A DNA stretch of 64,000 bases from contig JACNKN010000066.1 of assembly GCA_014382015.1 (NCBI GenBank), positions 62,001 to 126,000 on the forward strand, read 5' to 3'. Both the position numbers and the translations under genes were made by a program. The DNA comes from Fidelibacterota bacterium (GTDB lineage Bacteria > Fidelibacterota > Marinisomatia > Marinisomatales > TCS55). The notes under the pieces were generated by a model, which searched no databases, had not been told where the DNA came from, and was given only the letters and a program-made list of their open reading frames with translations. This document shows positions 8,081 through 20,224 of this stretch, one piece after another. How positions within the stretch are numbered: position 1 is the first letter of the stretch; each line of letters begins with the position of its first letter.

Positions 8081-8573
8081 CAAGAATTTCCCCTGCATGC
8101 GAATTGACATTTATTTTTTTGTATATTTTTTCTATCGTTCCTTCTGGGCTAATAACAAATGTAACTCGACTGGGCCATAGTCGCCCTTTTGTTCCATAAG
8201 CTTTGGATACATCTCTTTCTTTATCAGACAAAAATGTGAATGGAAGCACATGCTTTTTCTTAAATGATTTTAAGGCTTTGGGCGAATCATAGCTAATTCC
8301 AAATACAACAATATTTGCTTTTTCATATTCACTGAATGCATCGCGGAACCCGCAAGCTTCTTTTATTCATCCAGGGGTAGCAGCTTTAGGGAAAAAATAA
8401 ACCACCACGCGTTTCCCACGATAATCCTTGAGTGTTACTTTCTTTTTATCCTGAGATAAAAGTGTAAAGTCTGGTGCCACATCGCCCACCTTTAACGAAT
8501 TGCCGGAACTGCCAAACAATAATGTCATCATTGAAAAGAGTTTCATAAATTCCCTAAACCATTTTTTATTCAT
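8058..8573 (-). CDS. bcp: Selenocysteine-containing peroxiredoxin (Bcp/PrxQ type), UGA at codon 69
   Basis: Bcp/PrxQ thiol peroxidases reduce H2O2 and organic peroxides through a peroxidatic Cys in TPGC-x4-C. One frame runs from ATG 8573 to the TAA at 8058 (171 residues) if the TGA at 8369-8367 is read as selenocysteine. Before it: LKVGDVAPDFTLLSQDKKKV, LKDYRGKRVVVYFFPKAATPG. After it: IKEACGFRDAF, VVFGISYDSPKALKSF, LPFTFLSDKE, YGTKGRLWPSRVTFVI. The TGA replaces exactly the peroxidatic Cys (U69), and the resolving Cys is kept as Cys74. A hairpin of SECIS form follows directly. Residues 1-25 may be a signal peptide, unusual for Bcp. GGGG upstream supports ATG 8573. Automatic callers will report two fragments, 8367-8573 and 8058-8249. 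Confidence 0.88.
8334..8360 (-). promoter_or_regulatory. SECIS-like hairpin directly 3' of the in-frame UGA
   Basis: Starting 6 nt after the TGA on the minus strand, GAA/TTC, then GC/GC (a bulged A), a TT x GAT internal loop, and a 4 bp GCGG/CCGC apical stem close a three-base GTT loop. The apical G and U lie about 17-20 nt after the UGA. Bacterial SECIS elements lie within the coding sequence just after UGA and need a small apical loop with G (often GU) for SelB binding, so position and shape both fit. Read by eye without energy calculation. Confidence 0.65.
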
Positions 8574-8578
8574 GAATT

Positions 8579-9502
8579 TTATCCCCTTAAGTAGGCAAGA
8601 GTTTCCAACGAAAAAGGGACCGGATCAATATTAAAATCTTGAAACGCTTTTGAGCCATCACATGTATTTCCTTCCATAAGCATTGTGAGTTGTTCTCCGG
8701 AAATTGGAAACCAGCTAAATCGATCCAGTACTGTACCTGCCATTTTAATTGGGAAAGCTGGTGCAGGGATTTTCCATTTCTTTTTACCGATTGCTTCCGC
8801 AATAAGATCAATCATTTTTTTCCAGGTAAATGTTGATTGACCTCCAAGTTCATAAGTCTTACCAATGGATGAATTATTTTTGAGTGCACGAACAAAACAT
8901 TTTGCTACATCAGTGACATGGATGGGTGTCATAGAAAAGTCACCAGCGTTTTGGGGAATGAATCCATTAAAAAACAAGGGTGCCGGTATGGGTAAACTCA
9001 ACATATCATTTTTCAGTTGTGAACAAAATTCAACTTGACCGTGGGGATCTCCAAAAATTAGGGACGGACGAAAAATGGTCCAATCCAAATCCGTATTTTT
9101 TAGATACTGATCTGCAATGAATTTGGTTTGCTGGTAGCCTGTTCCATCCATTTTGACACCGTTGGCACTCATGAGAATGAATCGTTTTATGCCCATTTCA
9201 CCAGCTAAATCCATACAATCCCTGGCACCCGCAAAATGAAGGTTTTCATATGTGATTCCTTTTCTTGGAAATTCACGAATAATACCGATCAAATAAATAA
9301 TAGCCTCAGCCTCCTGAATGGTTTCCTTTATCGCTGAAATATCGGATATGTCCCCATTAACAATCTCACATTTTTCAGCTTGAGAAAGTTTATGTTTACT
9401 CCCCTGCCGGACCAACATACTTGGGATCATTCCTGATGAAATTAATTCATCAATAATGTATGACCCAACAAATCCAGTTCCACCAAAAATTGCTATTTTC
9501 AT
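8579..9502 (-). CDS. NAD(P)-binding epimerase-like protein (NDUFA9/NmrA type)
   Basis: A 307-residue extended/atypical short-chain dehydrogenase. The N-terminal IFGGTGFVGSYI is the GxxGxxG dinucleotide-binding loop. LVRQGSKHK supplies a basic residue typical of NADP preference. LIGIIREFPRKGITYE and RFILMSANGVK match the complex-I NDUFA9-like subgroup, where the Tyr-x3-Lys catalytic pair is degenerate (here GYQQTKFIADQYL keeps YxxxK). WTIFRPSLIFGD is also subgroup-typical. Such proteins are often structural or regulatory NAD(P) binders, or act in quinone or carotenoid metabolism. It ends 5 bp before the selenoprotein gene and is likely co-transcribed. Confidence 0.82.
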   Translation of the reverse strand: MKIAIFGGTGFVGSYIIDELISSGMIPSMLVRQGSKHKLSQAEKCEIVNGDISDISAIKETIQEAEAIIYLIGIIREFPRKGITYENLHFAGARDCMDLAGEMGIKRFILMSANGVKMDGTGYQQTKFIADQYLKNTDLDWTIFRPSLIFGDPHGQVEFCSQLKNDMLSLPIPAPLFFNGFIPQNAGDFSMTPIHVTDVAKCFVRALKNNSSIGKTYELGGQSTFTWKKMIDLIAEAIGKKKWKIPAPAFPIKMAGTVLDRFSWFPISGEQLTMLMEGNTCDGSKAFQDFNIDPVPFSLETLAYLRG

Positions 9503-9584
9503 TTTCTCAATTCTCCATAAATCCTGTTTATTGGAAATCCTTGTAAGGAGGCAATCCTTGAGAAGGTTTTGAAACTTCGCAAGG

Positions 9585-11213
9585 TTATGACGCTGCCAAA
9601 GTTAAAAACAGGTAGATCCCCACCGTTACACCCATGATTACAATGGATGTTTTTTTGGCTAATACCCAAGGCGTCATATCCACCGGTGCAGGATCCCGTT
9701 GGTCACTTATCGCAATTTCTTTTGAAGATTTTGGCCGAATATAACCAATGATTAGCATCACCATAACAGACCCAACAAAACTGATGAAATACCCATGAAG
9801 CCAATGGAGATCACCATCGCTGTTTGCAAAATATTCCGGTACATCTTGAATATTGATGAAAGTGAAAAATGCATAGGATGCCATACCAACCACCATCCCC
9901 ACTTTTGCTGCAATGGCGGGAACATGTTTTGTCGTGATGCCCAATAAGAAAATGCCAATTATTGGAACACTGTACAGCCCATTCACTTTTTGAAGATATT
10001 CAAAAATAGACTGCATTTGATCCAACAACGGTGCAATAAAAATAGATGCGATGGCCAATCCAATGCCAAACTTTTTCCCAGTGGATACAATCTGATCGCC
10101 ACTGGCTTTTTTGTTGATATATCCTTTATAAAACTGGAGTGAAAAAAGCGTAGATGCACTGTTCAATGCTGAGTTGAATGAACTTAAAATTGATCCCATC
10201 AATACTGCAGCAAATAGCCCTAAAGACCAATTCGGTAATACGTGCCTAACTATGGCACCATAAACTTGATCCTGTTTTCCAATAGTAATGTCAGTCATGT
10301 GTAATGCAATAATACCTGGGAGACATAACATTAAGGGCCCCACCAGTTTCATGGCGGATGCAAATAATACACCTTTTTGTCCTTCAGCCAAACTTTTAGC
10401 TGCCATAGCCCGTTGAACAATCACCTGGTTGGTGGACCAATAAAATACTTGAATAAACATCATGCCTGTTAGAAGTGTGGGCCATGGCACCGATACCACA
10501 TTCCCATCTATATTCGTATGTGTGAGCGGCGTTAAATACTGCGGATTATTTTGTGTAAGTTTCGCCAATCCTGAAAAGAATGAACCTTCACCCAAAGCAA
10601 TAAGCGCTAAGACTGGAATCGTTAAACCACCAATGAGTAATCCCACACCATTAATTGTATCACTCACAGCCACAGATTTTAATCCGCCAAAAATAGCATA
10701 TCCGCTACCCAATATGCCGATGGTCGCCACCACAAACCATAATGGGAGATTGAGATCGAACATACCAATCATGGCCAAAGACCCTGTATATAAGACCACG
10801 GGCAGAAGAACCGTTACATATCCAAATAAAAATAATCCCGAGACTAAGGAGCGCGTGGTTTTATCAAAGCGTTTTTCCAAAAATGCCGGTGTGGTTGTAA
10901 ATCCACTGGCAAGGTAGCGAGGTAAAAAAACCAATGCGGTTGCTATCATGGCAAAAGCCGCTAACGCTTCCCAAGCGATGCCTACCAACGCTTTATCTCC
11001 AAAAACAGCCCCATTAAGGCCTACCAATTGTTCTGTGGAAAGGTTGGTCAGTAACAATGAACCGGCCACCACAGGCCAGGCCAATGCACGACCCCCGGTA
11101 AAATATTCTTCTGTGGCATTATCAGATTTTTTCATTCTATGAACAATTCGATAGGTAGATAATGCCACACCACCTGTGGCCAAAATGAAGGAAATAATGG
11201 AAATTGTATTCAT
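9585..11213 (-). CDS. Sodium:solute symporter (SSS family, sugar-type)
   Basis: A 542-residue inner-membrane Na+-coupled transporter with about 13-14 hydrophobic segments. The SSS signatures are EEYFTGGRALAWPVVAGSLL after the first helix, LSTEQLVGLNG in helix 1, and YAIFGGLKSVAVSDTINGV in the central region. QVFYWSTNQVIVQRAMAAKS matches the SGLT/VSGLT sugar branch. The gene starts immediately after the beta-galactosidase stop codon with no spacer, so it probably imports the sugar or aglycone released by that enzyme. It ends the five-gene amine/galactoside operon, 82 bp before the next gene. Confidence 0.9.
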   Translation of the reverse strand: MNTISIISFILATGGVALSTYRIVHRMKKSDNATEEYFTGGRALAWPVVAGSLLLTNLSTEQLVGLNGAVFGDKALVGIAWEALAAFAMIATALVFLPRYLASGFTTTPAFLEKRFDKTTRSLVSGLFLFGYVTVLLPVVLYTGSLAMIGMFDLNLPLWFVVATIGILGSGYAIFGGLKSVAVSDTINGVGLLIGGLTIPVLALIALGEGSFFSGLAKLTQNNPQYLTPLTHTNIDGNVVSVPWPTLLTGMMFIQVFYWSTNQVIVQRAMAAKSLAEGQKGVLFASAMKLVGPLMLCLPGIIALHMTDITIGKQDQVYGAIVRHVLPNWSLGLFAAVLMGSILSSFNSALNSASTLFSLQFYKGYINKKASGDQIVSTGKKFGIGLAIASIFIAPLLDQMQSIFEYLQKVNGLYSVPIIGIFLLGITTKHVPAIAAKVGMVVGMASYAFFTFINIQDVPEYFANSDGDLHWLHGYFISFVGSVMVMLIIGYIRPKSSKEIAISDQRDPAPVDMTPWVLAKKTSIVIMGVTVGIYLFLTLAAS

Positions 11214-14366
<3,153 letters not shown>

Positions 14367-14371
14367 TTAAT

Positions 14372-15661
14372 CTAAAATAATTGGCTAAAAATGGATGTTA
14401 AATTAAACACCAATGTGTCAGCATTTTCACGGGTAAATATAATGGGTGGTTTTATTTTGAGTACATTATGGTCCGGCCCATCCAAACTGATTAAAATTCC
14501 CACATCTTTCATTTGGTTAACCACCATATTTGCTTCTTCAGATGCGGGAATAAATGAAGCGCTATCCTTAATTAATTCAATACCAATAAAAAGGCCGTGA
14601 CCCCGCACATCACCTATTATTTCATACTTGGATTGTAGTTCTTTTAATCGATTTATCAAATAATTTCCAACATCCATTGCGTTTTGTTGAAGGTTTTCTT
14701 CTTCAATAATATCCAATACAGCCTGCCCCACTGCACAGGAGACAGGATTGCCACCAAATGAATTAAAATATTCCATACCATTATTGAAATTGTCAGCAAT
14801 TTCTTTTGTTGTCACCACTGCGGACAGCGGGTGACCATTCCCCATGGATTTTCCCATGGTAACAATATCTGGAATAACATCCTCTGTTTGAAATCCCCAA
14901 AAATGATTGCCCATCCGCCCAAAACCGATTTGGACTTCATCGGAAATGCAGAGTCCACCGACATTTCGTATCAATTCAAATGCTTCTTTTAAAAAATTAT
15001 TGGGTAAGACCAATTGGCCACCGCATCCCATGAGTGCTTCCGAAATAAAAGTGGATACTTTTTTATTTTTCTCATGAATTTTCTCAATTGCTTCAACCAC
15101 CTCTTTAACATAGCGCCTTGTTGATTTTTCACCACGGTATTTTCCTCTATAGCAATCCGGCATGGGAATGGTATAAACAAAATCCGGCGCTCCTACTCCC
15201 CCGGGGCCCTTATGTTTATAAGGACTAATTTCAATGAGGGATGACAGGTTTCCGTGATAGGCCCCATCTAATACAATTGTTTCCTTACTTTGGGTATATT
15301 TACGGGCAATTCTCAAAGCCAAATCATTCGCTTCACTTCCAGAATTTGTGAAAAAACACACATCCAATCCTAGGGGAAGTTTATCCGTTAATGCCTTGGC
15401 ATAATGAACAACAACCTCATCCAAATAGCGTGTATTGGTATTCAGTCTTTCATATTGTCGCTGAGCCGCTTCCACTACTCTTGGATGACAATGGCCCACA
15501 TGTTGAATATTATTCACTGCATCAAGATATTGTTTCCCATCTGCATCAAAAAGATACTGCCCTTCTCCTCGGACAATATGAAGCGGTTCTTCATAAGATA
15601 GACTCAAAGATGGACTCAAATATTTCTCCCGAAGGGAACGAATTGAATTTTTATCCAGCAT
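14372..15661 (-). CDS. Class-III aminotransferase-like phospho-lyase (PHYKPL/ETNPPL type)
   Basis: A 429-residue PLP enzyme, fold type I class III. Visible sites: [17 protein letters not shown] for phosphate binding, DGAYHGN, Asp241 in [12 protein letters not shown] and the Schiff-base Lys271 in [13 protein letters not shown]. The TMGK-MGNGHP sequence and overall layout match the AGXT2L branch, whose members are ammonia-releasing phospho-lyases of phosphoethanolamine or 5-phosphohydroxylysine rather than true transaminases. The gene overlaps an APH-type kinase by 11 bp. Kinase plus lyase is the same pairing as human HYKK and PHYKPL and is fused in some bacteria. Which substrate is used cannot be told from motifs. 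Confidence 0.88.
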   Translation of the reverse strand: MLDKNSIRSLREKYLSPSLSLSYEEPLHIVRGEGQYLFDADGKQYLDAVNNIQHVGHCHPRVVEAAQRQYERLNTNTRYLDEVVVHYAKALTDKLPLGLDVCFFTNSGSEANDLALRIARKYTQSKETIVLDGAYHGNLSSLIEISPYKHKGPGGVGAPDFVYTIPMPDCYRGKYRGEKSTRRYVKEVVEAIEKIHEKNKKVSTFISEALMGCGGQLVLPNNFLKEAFELIRNVGGLCISDEVQIGFGRMGNHFWGFQTEDVIPDIVTMGKSMGNGHPLSAVVTTKEIADNFNNGMEYFNSFGGNPVSCAVGQAVLDIIEEENLQQNAMDVGNYLINRLKELQSKYEIIGDVRGHGLFIGIELIKDSASFIPASEEANMVVNQMKDVGILISLDGPDHNVLKIKPPIIFTRENADTLVFNLTSIFSQLF

Positions 15662-16685
15662 TTACAATGGCAATTAATTTATCTGACCAATCAGCCAAAT
15701 TTTTATTTTTCATTTTATTTAAAAATTCTTTCGCAGGATTTACGGATATTGAAAGATATGGGTTTTCCGGGAAAAGAGGTTGCCGATAGGATGCCATGGT
15801 AATGGAAATGCATAATCGAAGGCACATTAAATAAATAACGGATTTCAATTCACTTTTGTTAAGAGGAAATGTATAATGAAACCCTTTTAAGACTTGAGCA
15901 ATTGCACCCAATGGATCGTCTTTTTCTAAGGCGACATAGGCCATACATACAGCAGGTTCCAAAGCAATATATGAATAAATCATATCACCAAAATCAATAA
16001 TTCCTGTAGTGCTGCCATCACGATTCACCAACACATTATGATCATTTCCGTCGTTATGAATGACCATTTTTCGCAATTGATCTTCCATGGGTAAAACACA
16101 AGATTCGTATTGATTTAAAAACCAATTGACTAAAATTTTATCCTGAGTCTTTTTGAAATGATGAGTTTTTAAAAAATCAACACAACGCACATCCCAGGGG
16201 AAATACCGTTTTGATGCGGAATGGCTAAAGTCTTTTAGGGAAAAATCAAGATTCCCCAAAAATTTTCCCAATTCAAAAAGCATATCAATAGATTGATTTA
16301 TATCTGTTAAAAATTGGCCATCAATATAATGAAGGAGCCGAGCCCAATTCGATTCGCCATTCGATTCAATTTCGATAATATCATCACCATTGATGGAAGG
16401 AATCGCCAACGGCAGTTCCATACTAGTATCTGTTTTTGCCATATGCTCCATGGCCTTATTCTGCATATCCAGTACATCATATTCTTCTGCAGTATTTGAT
16501 ATTTTTAATATATATGATTGGTCCTCTCCGAGAATCTTAAAATTCTGATCTCGATCACTCACCAAAGATTCAACCGTTCCTGCAATTCCAAATTGTTTTA
16601 AGGCAATTTTACCCGCTTCATTTTTTGACAATAATGGTGCAGGAGTATCAAAAACAGATTTTTTATCCAATCTGTTTGATTTCAT
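15651..16685 (-). CDS. APH-family kinase (hydroxylysine/ethanolamine/homoserine kinase-like)
   Basis: About 344 residues, aminoglycoside-phosphotransferase/choline-kinase fold. Nucleotide Lys is in SYILKISN, the catalytic loop is VIHNDGNDHNVLV and the metal Asp is in GIIDFGDMIYS. The C-terminal domain is helical. The family includes hydroxylysine kinase (AGPHD1/HYKK), and the downstream overlapping gene is the matching phospho-lyase type, so the enzyme probably phosphorylates an amino alcohol that the lyase then cleaves. The start is uncertain: the ATG at 16685 is used, while an ATG at 16718 would add 11 residues inside the amine-oxidase gene, and neither has a clear ribosome site. Cytoplasmic. 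Confidence 0.85.
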   Translation of the reverse strand: MKSNRLDKKSVFDTPAPLLSKNEAGKIALKQFGIAGTVESLVSDRDQNFKILGEDQSYILKISNTAEEYDVLDMQNKAMEHMAKTDTSMELPLAIPSINGDDIIEIESNGESNWARLLHYIDGQFLTDINQSIDMLFELGKFLGNLDFSLKDFSHSASKRYFPWDVRCVDFLKTHHFKKTQDKILVNWFLNQYESCVLPMEDQLRKMVIHNDGNDHNVLVNRDGSTTGIIDFGDMIYSYIALEPAVCMAYVALEKDDPLGAIAQVLKGFHYTFPLNKSELKSVIYLMCLRLCISITMASYRQPLFPENPYLSISVNPAKEFLNKMKNKNLADWSDKLIAIVNAG

Positions 16686-18210
16686 CACTGGCACGGACGC
16701 CCGATTCGATCGCGCCATTCATAGATGCTCGATTATGGGTTGTATGTTCTCCGGCAAAATGCACTTGGCCTTCCGGCCTCCGAATTATATTTAAAAAATC
16801 ATGCTGCCCCGGGCCCACAAATGAATAACTACCCCTTACCCAAGGATCCTCATTCCAATATTTGCTGATACCACTTTCCCAATATTGTGGCGTATTTGGC
16901 CAAAGTTTTTCTGAAGTGTCCCGAGCGACTGTTAGTCTTTTTTCTTCCGACATTTTTCCAAGTTTTTCTGCATCGGCACCGGATGTAAAGGACAAAAGTA
17001 TTCCTCTTGGCCCCGGTTGATCTGTTGAAAAATGGTAAACTCGCCTGAGTGGCGTATCGGTAAAAATCCGCTGACCCATACTACCTTTTTCATCCCAAAT
17101 TCGCTTTTTAAACTGCATGGCAATTTTCATTACATGCCCATAAGACTGGTTCCGAATGACATGCATTTTATTCTCTGAAAAATGCGGCGTTATTTTCGTT
17201 CGCCTTAAAATGGTTAATGGCATAGCAATGACAGTCCGAATTCCTTTGAGTGAAGTTTGCTTCCCTTTTTCATTAAAGAAAACTTCAACACCACTTTCTC
17301 CATGTTCTATTTTAGTCACAGATCGATTATACTTAATGTTGGATGAAATCGCTTTTGCGAAAGATTTCGGAAGCTGATCATTTCCACCCAAAATCCGACC
17401 TTCATCTGTATCTTCAGAAAAACCTCCAGCCATATAATGCCCCATGACCAACCTTAAAGCTGATAATGTTTCAGGACGTCCTGTACTTTCCGTGGCATTG
17501 GTATAGGTATATAAATCAATTATATCTTTGGGTGCTCCTTCATTAATGAGTAAATCTTTAATGGACAGTTTATCCAATGCCAAAATGTCTTCCGGCAAAT
17601 GGCTCCAATCAATTGGGTTTTCGATTACCGGCTGGCCACCATATTCATGACAACTAAAACAAGACACATCATTATCGACCACCCAATCGTCTACTTTTTC
17701 AATCCACGATTGAATGTAGGGTTCTTCCTGCCCAAATAACTGCCCCCCCTCTACACCATCGTAAGGCAACCTTTGATTTTGAGATTGGAAAGTTTCCATA
17801 TTATACTTTTTACCTCTGACATAAATCCCGTCATACAACTTTGCATTCAGTATTTTGAGGCCAAATACTTTCGCATATTCTCGGGCATAGATATCTTCTG
17901 AGTTTACATACTCCGCACCCATTTCTGCATAAAGGTGATCTGCAAAAGGTTCGCGATATGTCCGTACACGTCCGCCGGGTCGTTTTCGGGCTTCCAGTAC
18001 AATGACATTATAACCGGATTTTTTTAATTCATATGCACAGGATAAGCCCGCCAGTCCGGCACCAATAACAATGATGCGTTTATCATCTGATGGTCCTGAG
18101 AATAGCGTAGAAATCGCAAATGGAGATAGTGCTGTAGCAGAAGTAATTGCCCCTGCTTTTTTAAGGAATGACCGCCGAGTGATTTGTTTTTGTTTTGATG
18201 CTGATCTCAC
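16663..18210 (-). CDS. FAD-dependent amine oxidase, Tat-exported, with an internal CxxCH
   Basis: A 515-residue flavin amine oxidase. A twin-arginine signal (TRRSFLKKAG, Arg12-Arg13) predicts export of the folded flavoprotein. The Rossmann loop is VIGAGLAGLSCAYEL (residues 48-62), followed by LEARKRPGGRVRTY, and the C-terminal FAD motif is VHFAGEHTT. Family members oxidise amines or L-amino acids to imines with H2O2 release. CFSCH at 184-188 is a CxxCH sequence of heme-c form, not normal for the family. Start is GTG at 18210 with GGAGG four bases upstream. It heads the operon and overlaps the kinase gene. Confidence 0.9.
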   Translation of the reverse strand: MRSASKQKQITRRSFLKKAGAITSATALSPFAISTLFSGPSDDKRIIVIGAGLAGLSCAYELKKSGYNVIVLEARKRPGGRVRTYREPFADHLYAEMGAEYVNSEDIYAREYAKVFGLKILNAKLYDGIYVRGKKYNMETFQSQNQRLPYDGVEGGQLFGQEEPYIQSWIEKVDDWVVDNDVSCFSCHEYGGQPVIENPIDWSHLPEDILALDKLSIKDLLINEGAPKDIIDLYTYTNATESTGRPETLSALRLVMGHYMAGGFSEDTDEGRILGGNDQLPKSFAKAISSNIKYNRSVTKIEHGESGVEVFFNEKGKQTSLKGIRTVIAMPLTILRRTKITPHFSENKMHVIRNQSYGHVMKIAMQFKKRIWDEKGSMGQRIFTDTPLRRVYHFSTDQPGPRGILLSFTSGADAEKLGKMSEEKRLTVARDTSEKLWPNTPQYWESGISKYWNEDPWVRGSYSFVGPGQHDFLNIIRRPEGQVHFAGEHTTHNRASMNGAIESGVRASDEIKQIG

Positions 18211-18436
18211 ATTACCTCCCTATTTTGGTTTGGCAAATTAAATCAGCAAGGGGATAGACAAAAAGGAATTAGTCTAGGATCCTCGGTATTGTAATATATA
18301 AAATAGTGCCTGTTCGCAAGGCGAAGAATTCTTTGAATTAAATGGGCCAATATTCAATGGCATTATTACCGATCCCTGGAGCAAGGATAGAATTAAAAAC
18401 ATAATGCCAAAAGGTGAAAAATAAAGTCAAATTATT

Positions 18437-19813
18437 TTACCCATTATTCTCCTGCATGAGGGTTTCAATTTCTTCAATTGTTTTTGGGATGGGGGGGCCA
18501 AGAATCCGATATCCATCTTTGGTGATTACAATGTTATCTTCGATTCGAATGCCGCCAAAATTTCGATAATCCTCAAGTGCATCATAATTAATGAAATTGA
18601 TATGTTTTTTATCCGCTTTCCATTGGTCAATTAAATGTGGAATAAAATATATTCCGGGCTCTACGGTTAGAACAAATCCAGGCTCAAGTTTTTTTGCCAA
18701 GCGCAAATAGGCTAATCCAAATTGGTCACTTCGATCTTTTTTATCATCGTAACCCACCAAATCTTCTCCCAATCCTTCCATATCATGGACATCCAAACCC
18801 AACATATGCCCAAGACCATGAGGGAAAAATAAGGCGTGGGCTCCAGCATCGACCGCATCCTTAACATTTCCTTTCATTAATCCTCTTGCTTTTAACCCTT
18901 CAACAGCAATTGAAGCTGCTTTTAAATGGGCATCTTTATATGATTTCCCTGGTTCACAATACTTAAATGCTTCCGATTGCATTTCATGAACAATATTGTA
19001 AATGGCTTTTTGGCGATTATTAAATTGTCCATCTACAGGAAATGTTCTTGTTATATCACTCGCATAATGAAGTGGCGACTCTGCACCGGAATCGTTCAAA
19101 ACCAATTGCCCTGTTTTCATTGTATTAAAATAATCATTATTGTGTAAAATTTCGCCTCGAACTGAAAATATGACCGGATAGGCCATTCGGCGGCCATAAG
19201 ACAATGCGAATCCTTCTATCTGGCCAACAACCGTTTGTTCTTTTGTTCCGGGACGAGTCAACATCATAGCCAATTTATGCATCTCAGCAGTGATGACTAA
19301 CCCTTCTTCAATTTCAATAATTTCTTCTTCCGATTTAATTGATCTTTGTCGAATGACTGCTTGGATTAACTTCTTTGAAGATCCCCTTCCATTTCCATTG
19401 AAAAAGCGATTGATAAAGGATTTTTGATCCGCCCGATATTGAGGAAGATAATGAATGGATTCTTTTTTTGACTGGACAGAGTTTGGTAATTCTTTATTTT
19501 GAAGAAAATGATCTATACCCGCCATTTTTGCCAGTTCTTGAATAGAAGTACGTTCCCCTTCCCAAACAATATCACTGACAGTCAAGTCATCACCAAACAA
19601 TGTAGATTCGCCTGAATCCGCATCAATGACTAAGTTTAGATTTGGGTAATCCAATCCGCAATAGTACAAAAAGCTACTATCTTGGCGAAATCTTAAATGG
19701 TTAGACGGATAATTCATGGGAACAGGCATATTGCCAGGTAATAAAACCATTCCCTTCTTTATGACCTTACAAAGGTCCTTTCGACGCTTTTGATATGTAT
19801 TTGCTGAAAACAT
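18437..19813 (-). CDS. pepP: Xaa-Pro aminopeptidase (M24B)
   Basis: A 458-residue pita-bread metallopeptidase that removes N-terminal residues preceding proline. The N-terminal aminopeptidase-P domain (YQKRRKDLCKVIKKGM, RFRQDSSFLYYCGLDYPN) is followed by the catalytic domain. The five metal ligands are recognisable: Asp in LNDSGAE, Asp in SDITRTFPVDG, His in HGLGHMLGLDVHD, Glu in TVEPGIYF and Glu in GGIRIEDNIV. No signal peptide, so it is cytoplasmic. It stands alone with 226 bp to the amine oxidase and a 411 bp region upstream. AGGTAA about 14 bases before ATG 19813 is a poor ribosome site. Confidence 0.95.
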   Translation of the reverse strand: MFSANTYQKRRKDLCKVIKKGMVLLPGNMPVPMNYPSNHLRFRQDSSFLYYCGLDYPNLNLVIDADSGESTLFGDDLTVSDIVWEGERTSIQELAKMAGIDHFLQNKELPNSVQSKKESIHYLPQYRADQKSFINRFFNGNGRGSSKKLIQAVIRQRSIKSEEEIIEIEEGLVITAEMHKLAMMLTRPGTKEQTVVGQIEGFALSYGRRMAYPVIFSVRGEILHNNDYFNTMKTGQLVLNDSGAESPLHYASDITRTFPVDGQFNNRQKAIYNIVHEMQSEAFKYCEPGKSYKDAHLKAASIAVEGLKARGLMKGNVKDAVDAGAHALFFPHGLGHMLGLDVHDMEGLGEDLVGYDDKKDRSDQFGLAYLRLAKKLEPGFVLTVEPGIYFIPHLIDQWKADKKHINFINYDALEDYRNFGGIRIEDNIVITKDGYRILGPPIPKTIEEIETLMQENNG

Positions 19814-20224
19814 GGTTGCGAATCTATTACCTCGAGTTAACTATATTGAATCTTTTTTTAATTTGATAACCTAATCCATTCAATTAGGTGAATAGCTTTA
19901 TACACATCATGTTGCGGTTTGTGTATATATTTAATATTGTTTCCATTATAGCGCAAATAAGAATTAAACAGAATTACCCTATTATTCTAAGAATAATCAG
20001 GCGGAAGAATTGTATTGATCCTATAGTAACGCAATAAACACTTAGTACACATTTATTGGATATTTGTTAAATGGTTAATAATCAAAAATTAATCCTATAA
20101 AATTTGGTTATCATTTTTTTTATTGGAACAATCATCATTCGCATTCCGTTAACACACTATTCCTTGGAGGGAGTGCCGTAAGGCATTCCCTCTTTTTTTT
20201 TACCAAAACGAAAGGGAGCACGCC
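19814..20224. other. 411 bp intergenic region with several inverted repeats
   Basis: No open reading frame of note. It holds three inverted repeats: ACCTAAT/ATTAGGT at 19869-19889 (7 nt loop), TATACACA/TGTGTATA at 19899-19927 (13 nt loop) and ATTATTC-TAA-GAATAAT at 19981-19997. It ends in the strong terminator at 20167-20200. The layout would suit a small RNA or a structured leader transcribed rightward, or operators for the divergent genes. I do not recognise a known riboswitch. Confidence 0.4.
20167..20201 (+). terminator. Strong intrinsic terminator or attenuator before a small gene
   Basis: An 11 bp stem GAGGGAGTGCC/GGCATTCCCTC closes a GTAA tetraloop and is followed by nine T residues. 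It lies only 24 bp before the ATG at 20225, with the ribosome site AAAGGGAG between them. No gene on the plus strand precedes it, so it ends either an unannotated RNA or acts as an attenuator of the downstream gene. Confidence 0.85.

Noticed and set aside
8058-8573. TGA reassigned to Trp or another amino acid genome-wide (code 4/25)
   Set aside because: TGA serves as a normal final stop in other genes here, for example the end of the read-through four-helix frame at 36183, and a residue other than Cys/Sec would destroy the peroxiredoxin active site.
10462-10917. 151-codon plus-strand ORF opposite the symporter
   Set aside because: It is antisense to a well-supported SSS gene, has a low-complexity composition and lacks a ribosome site.
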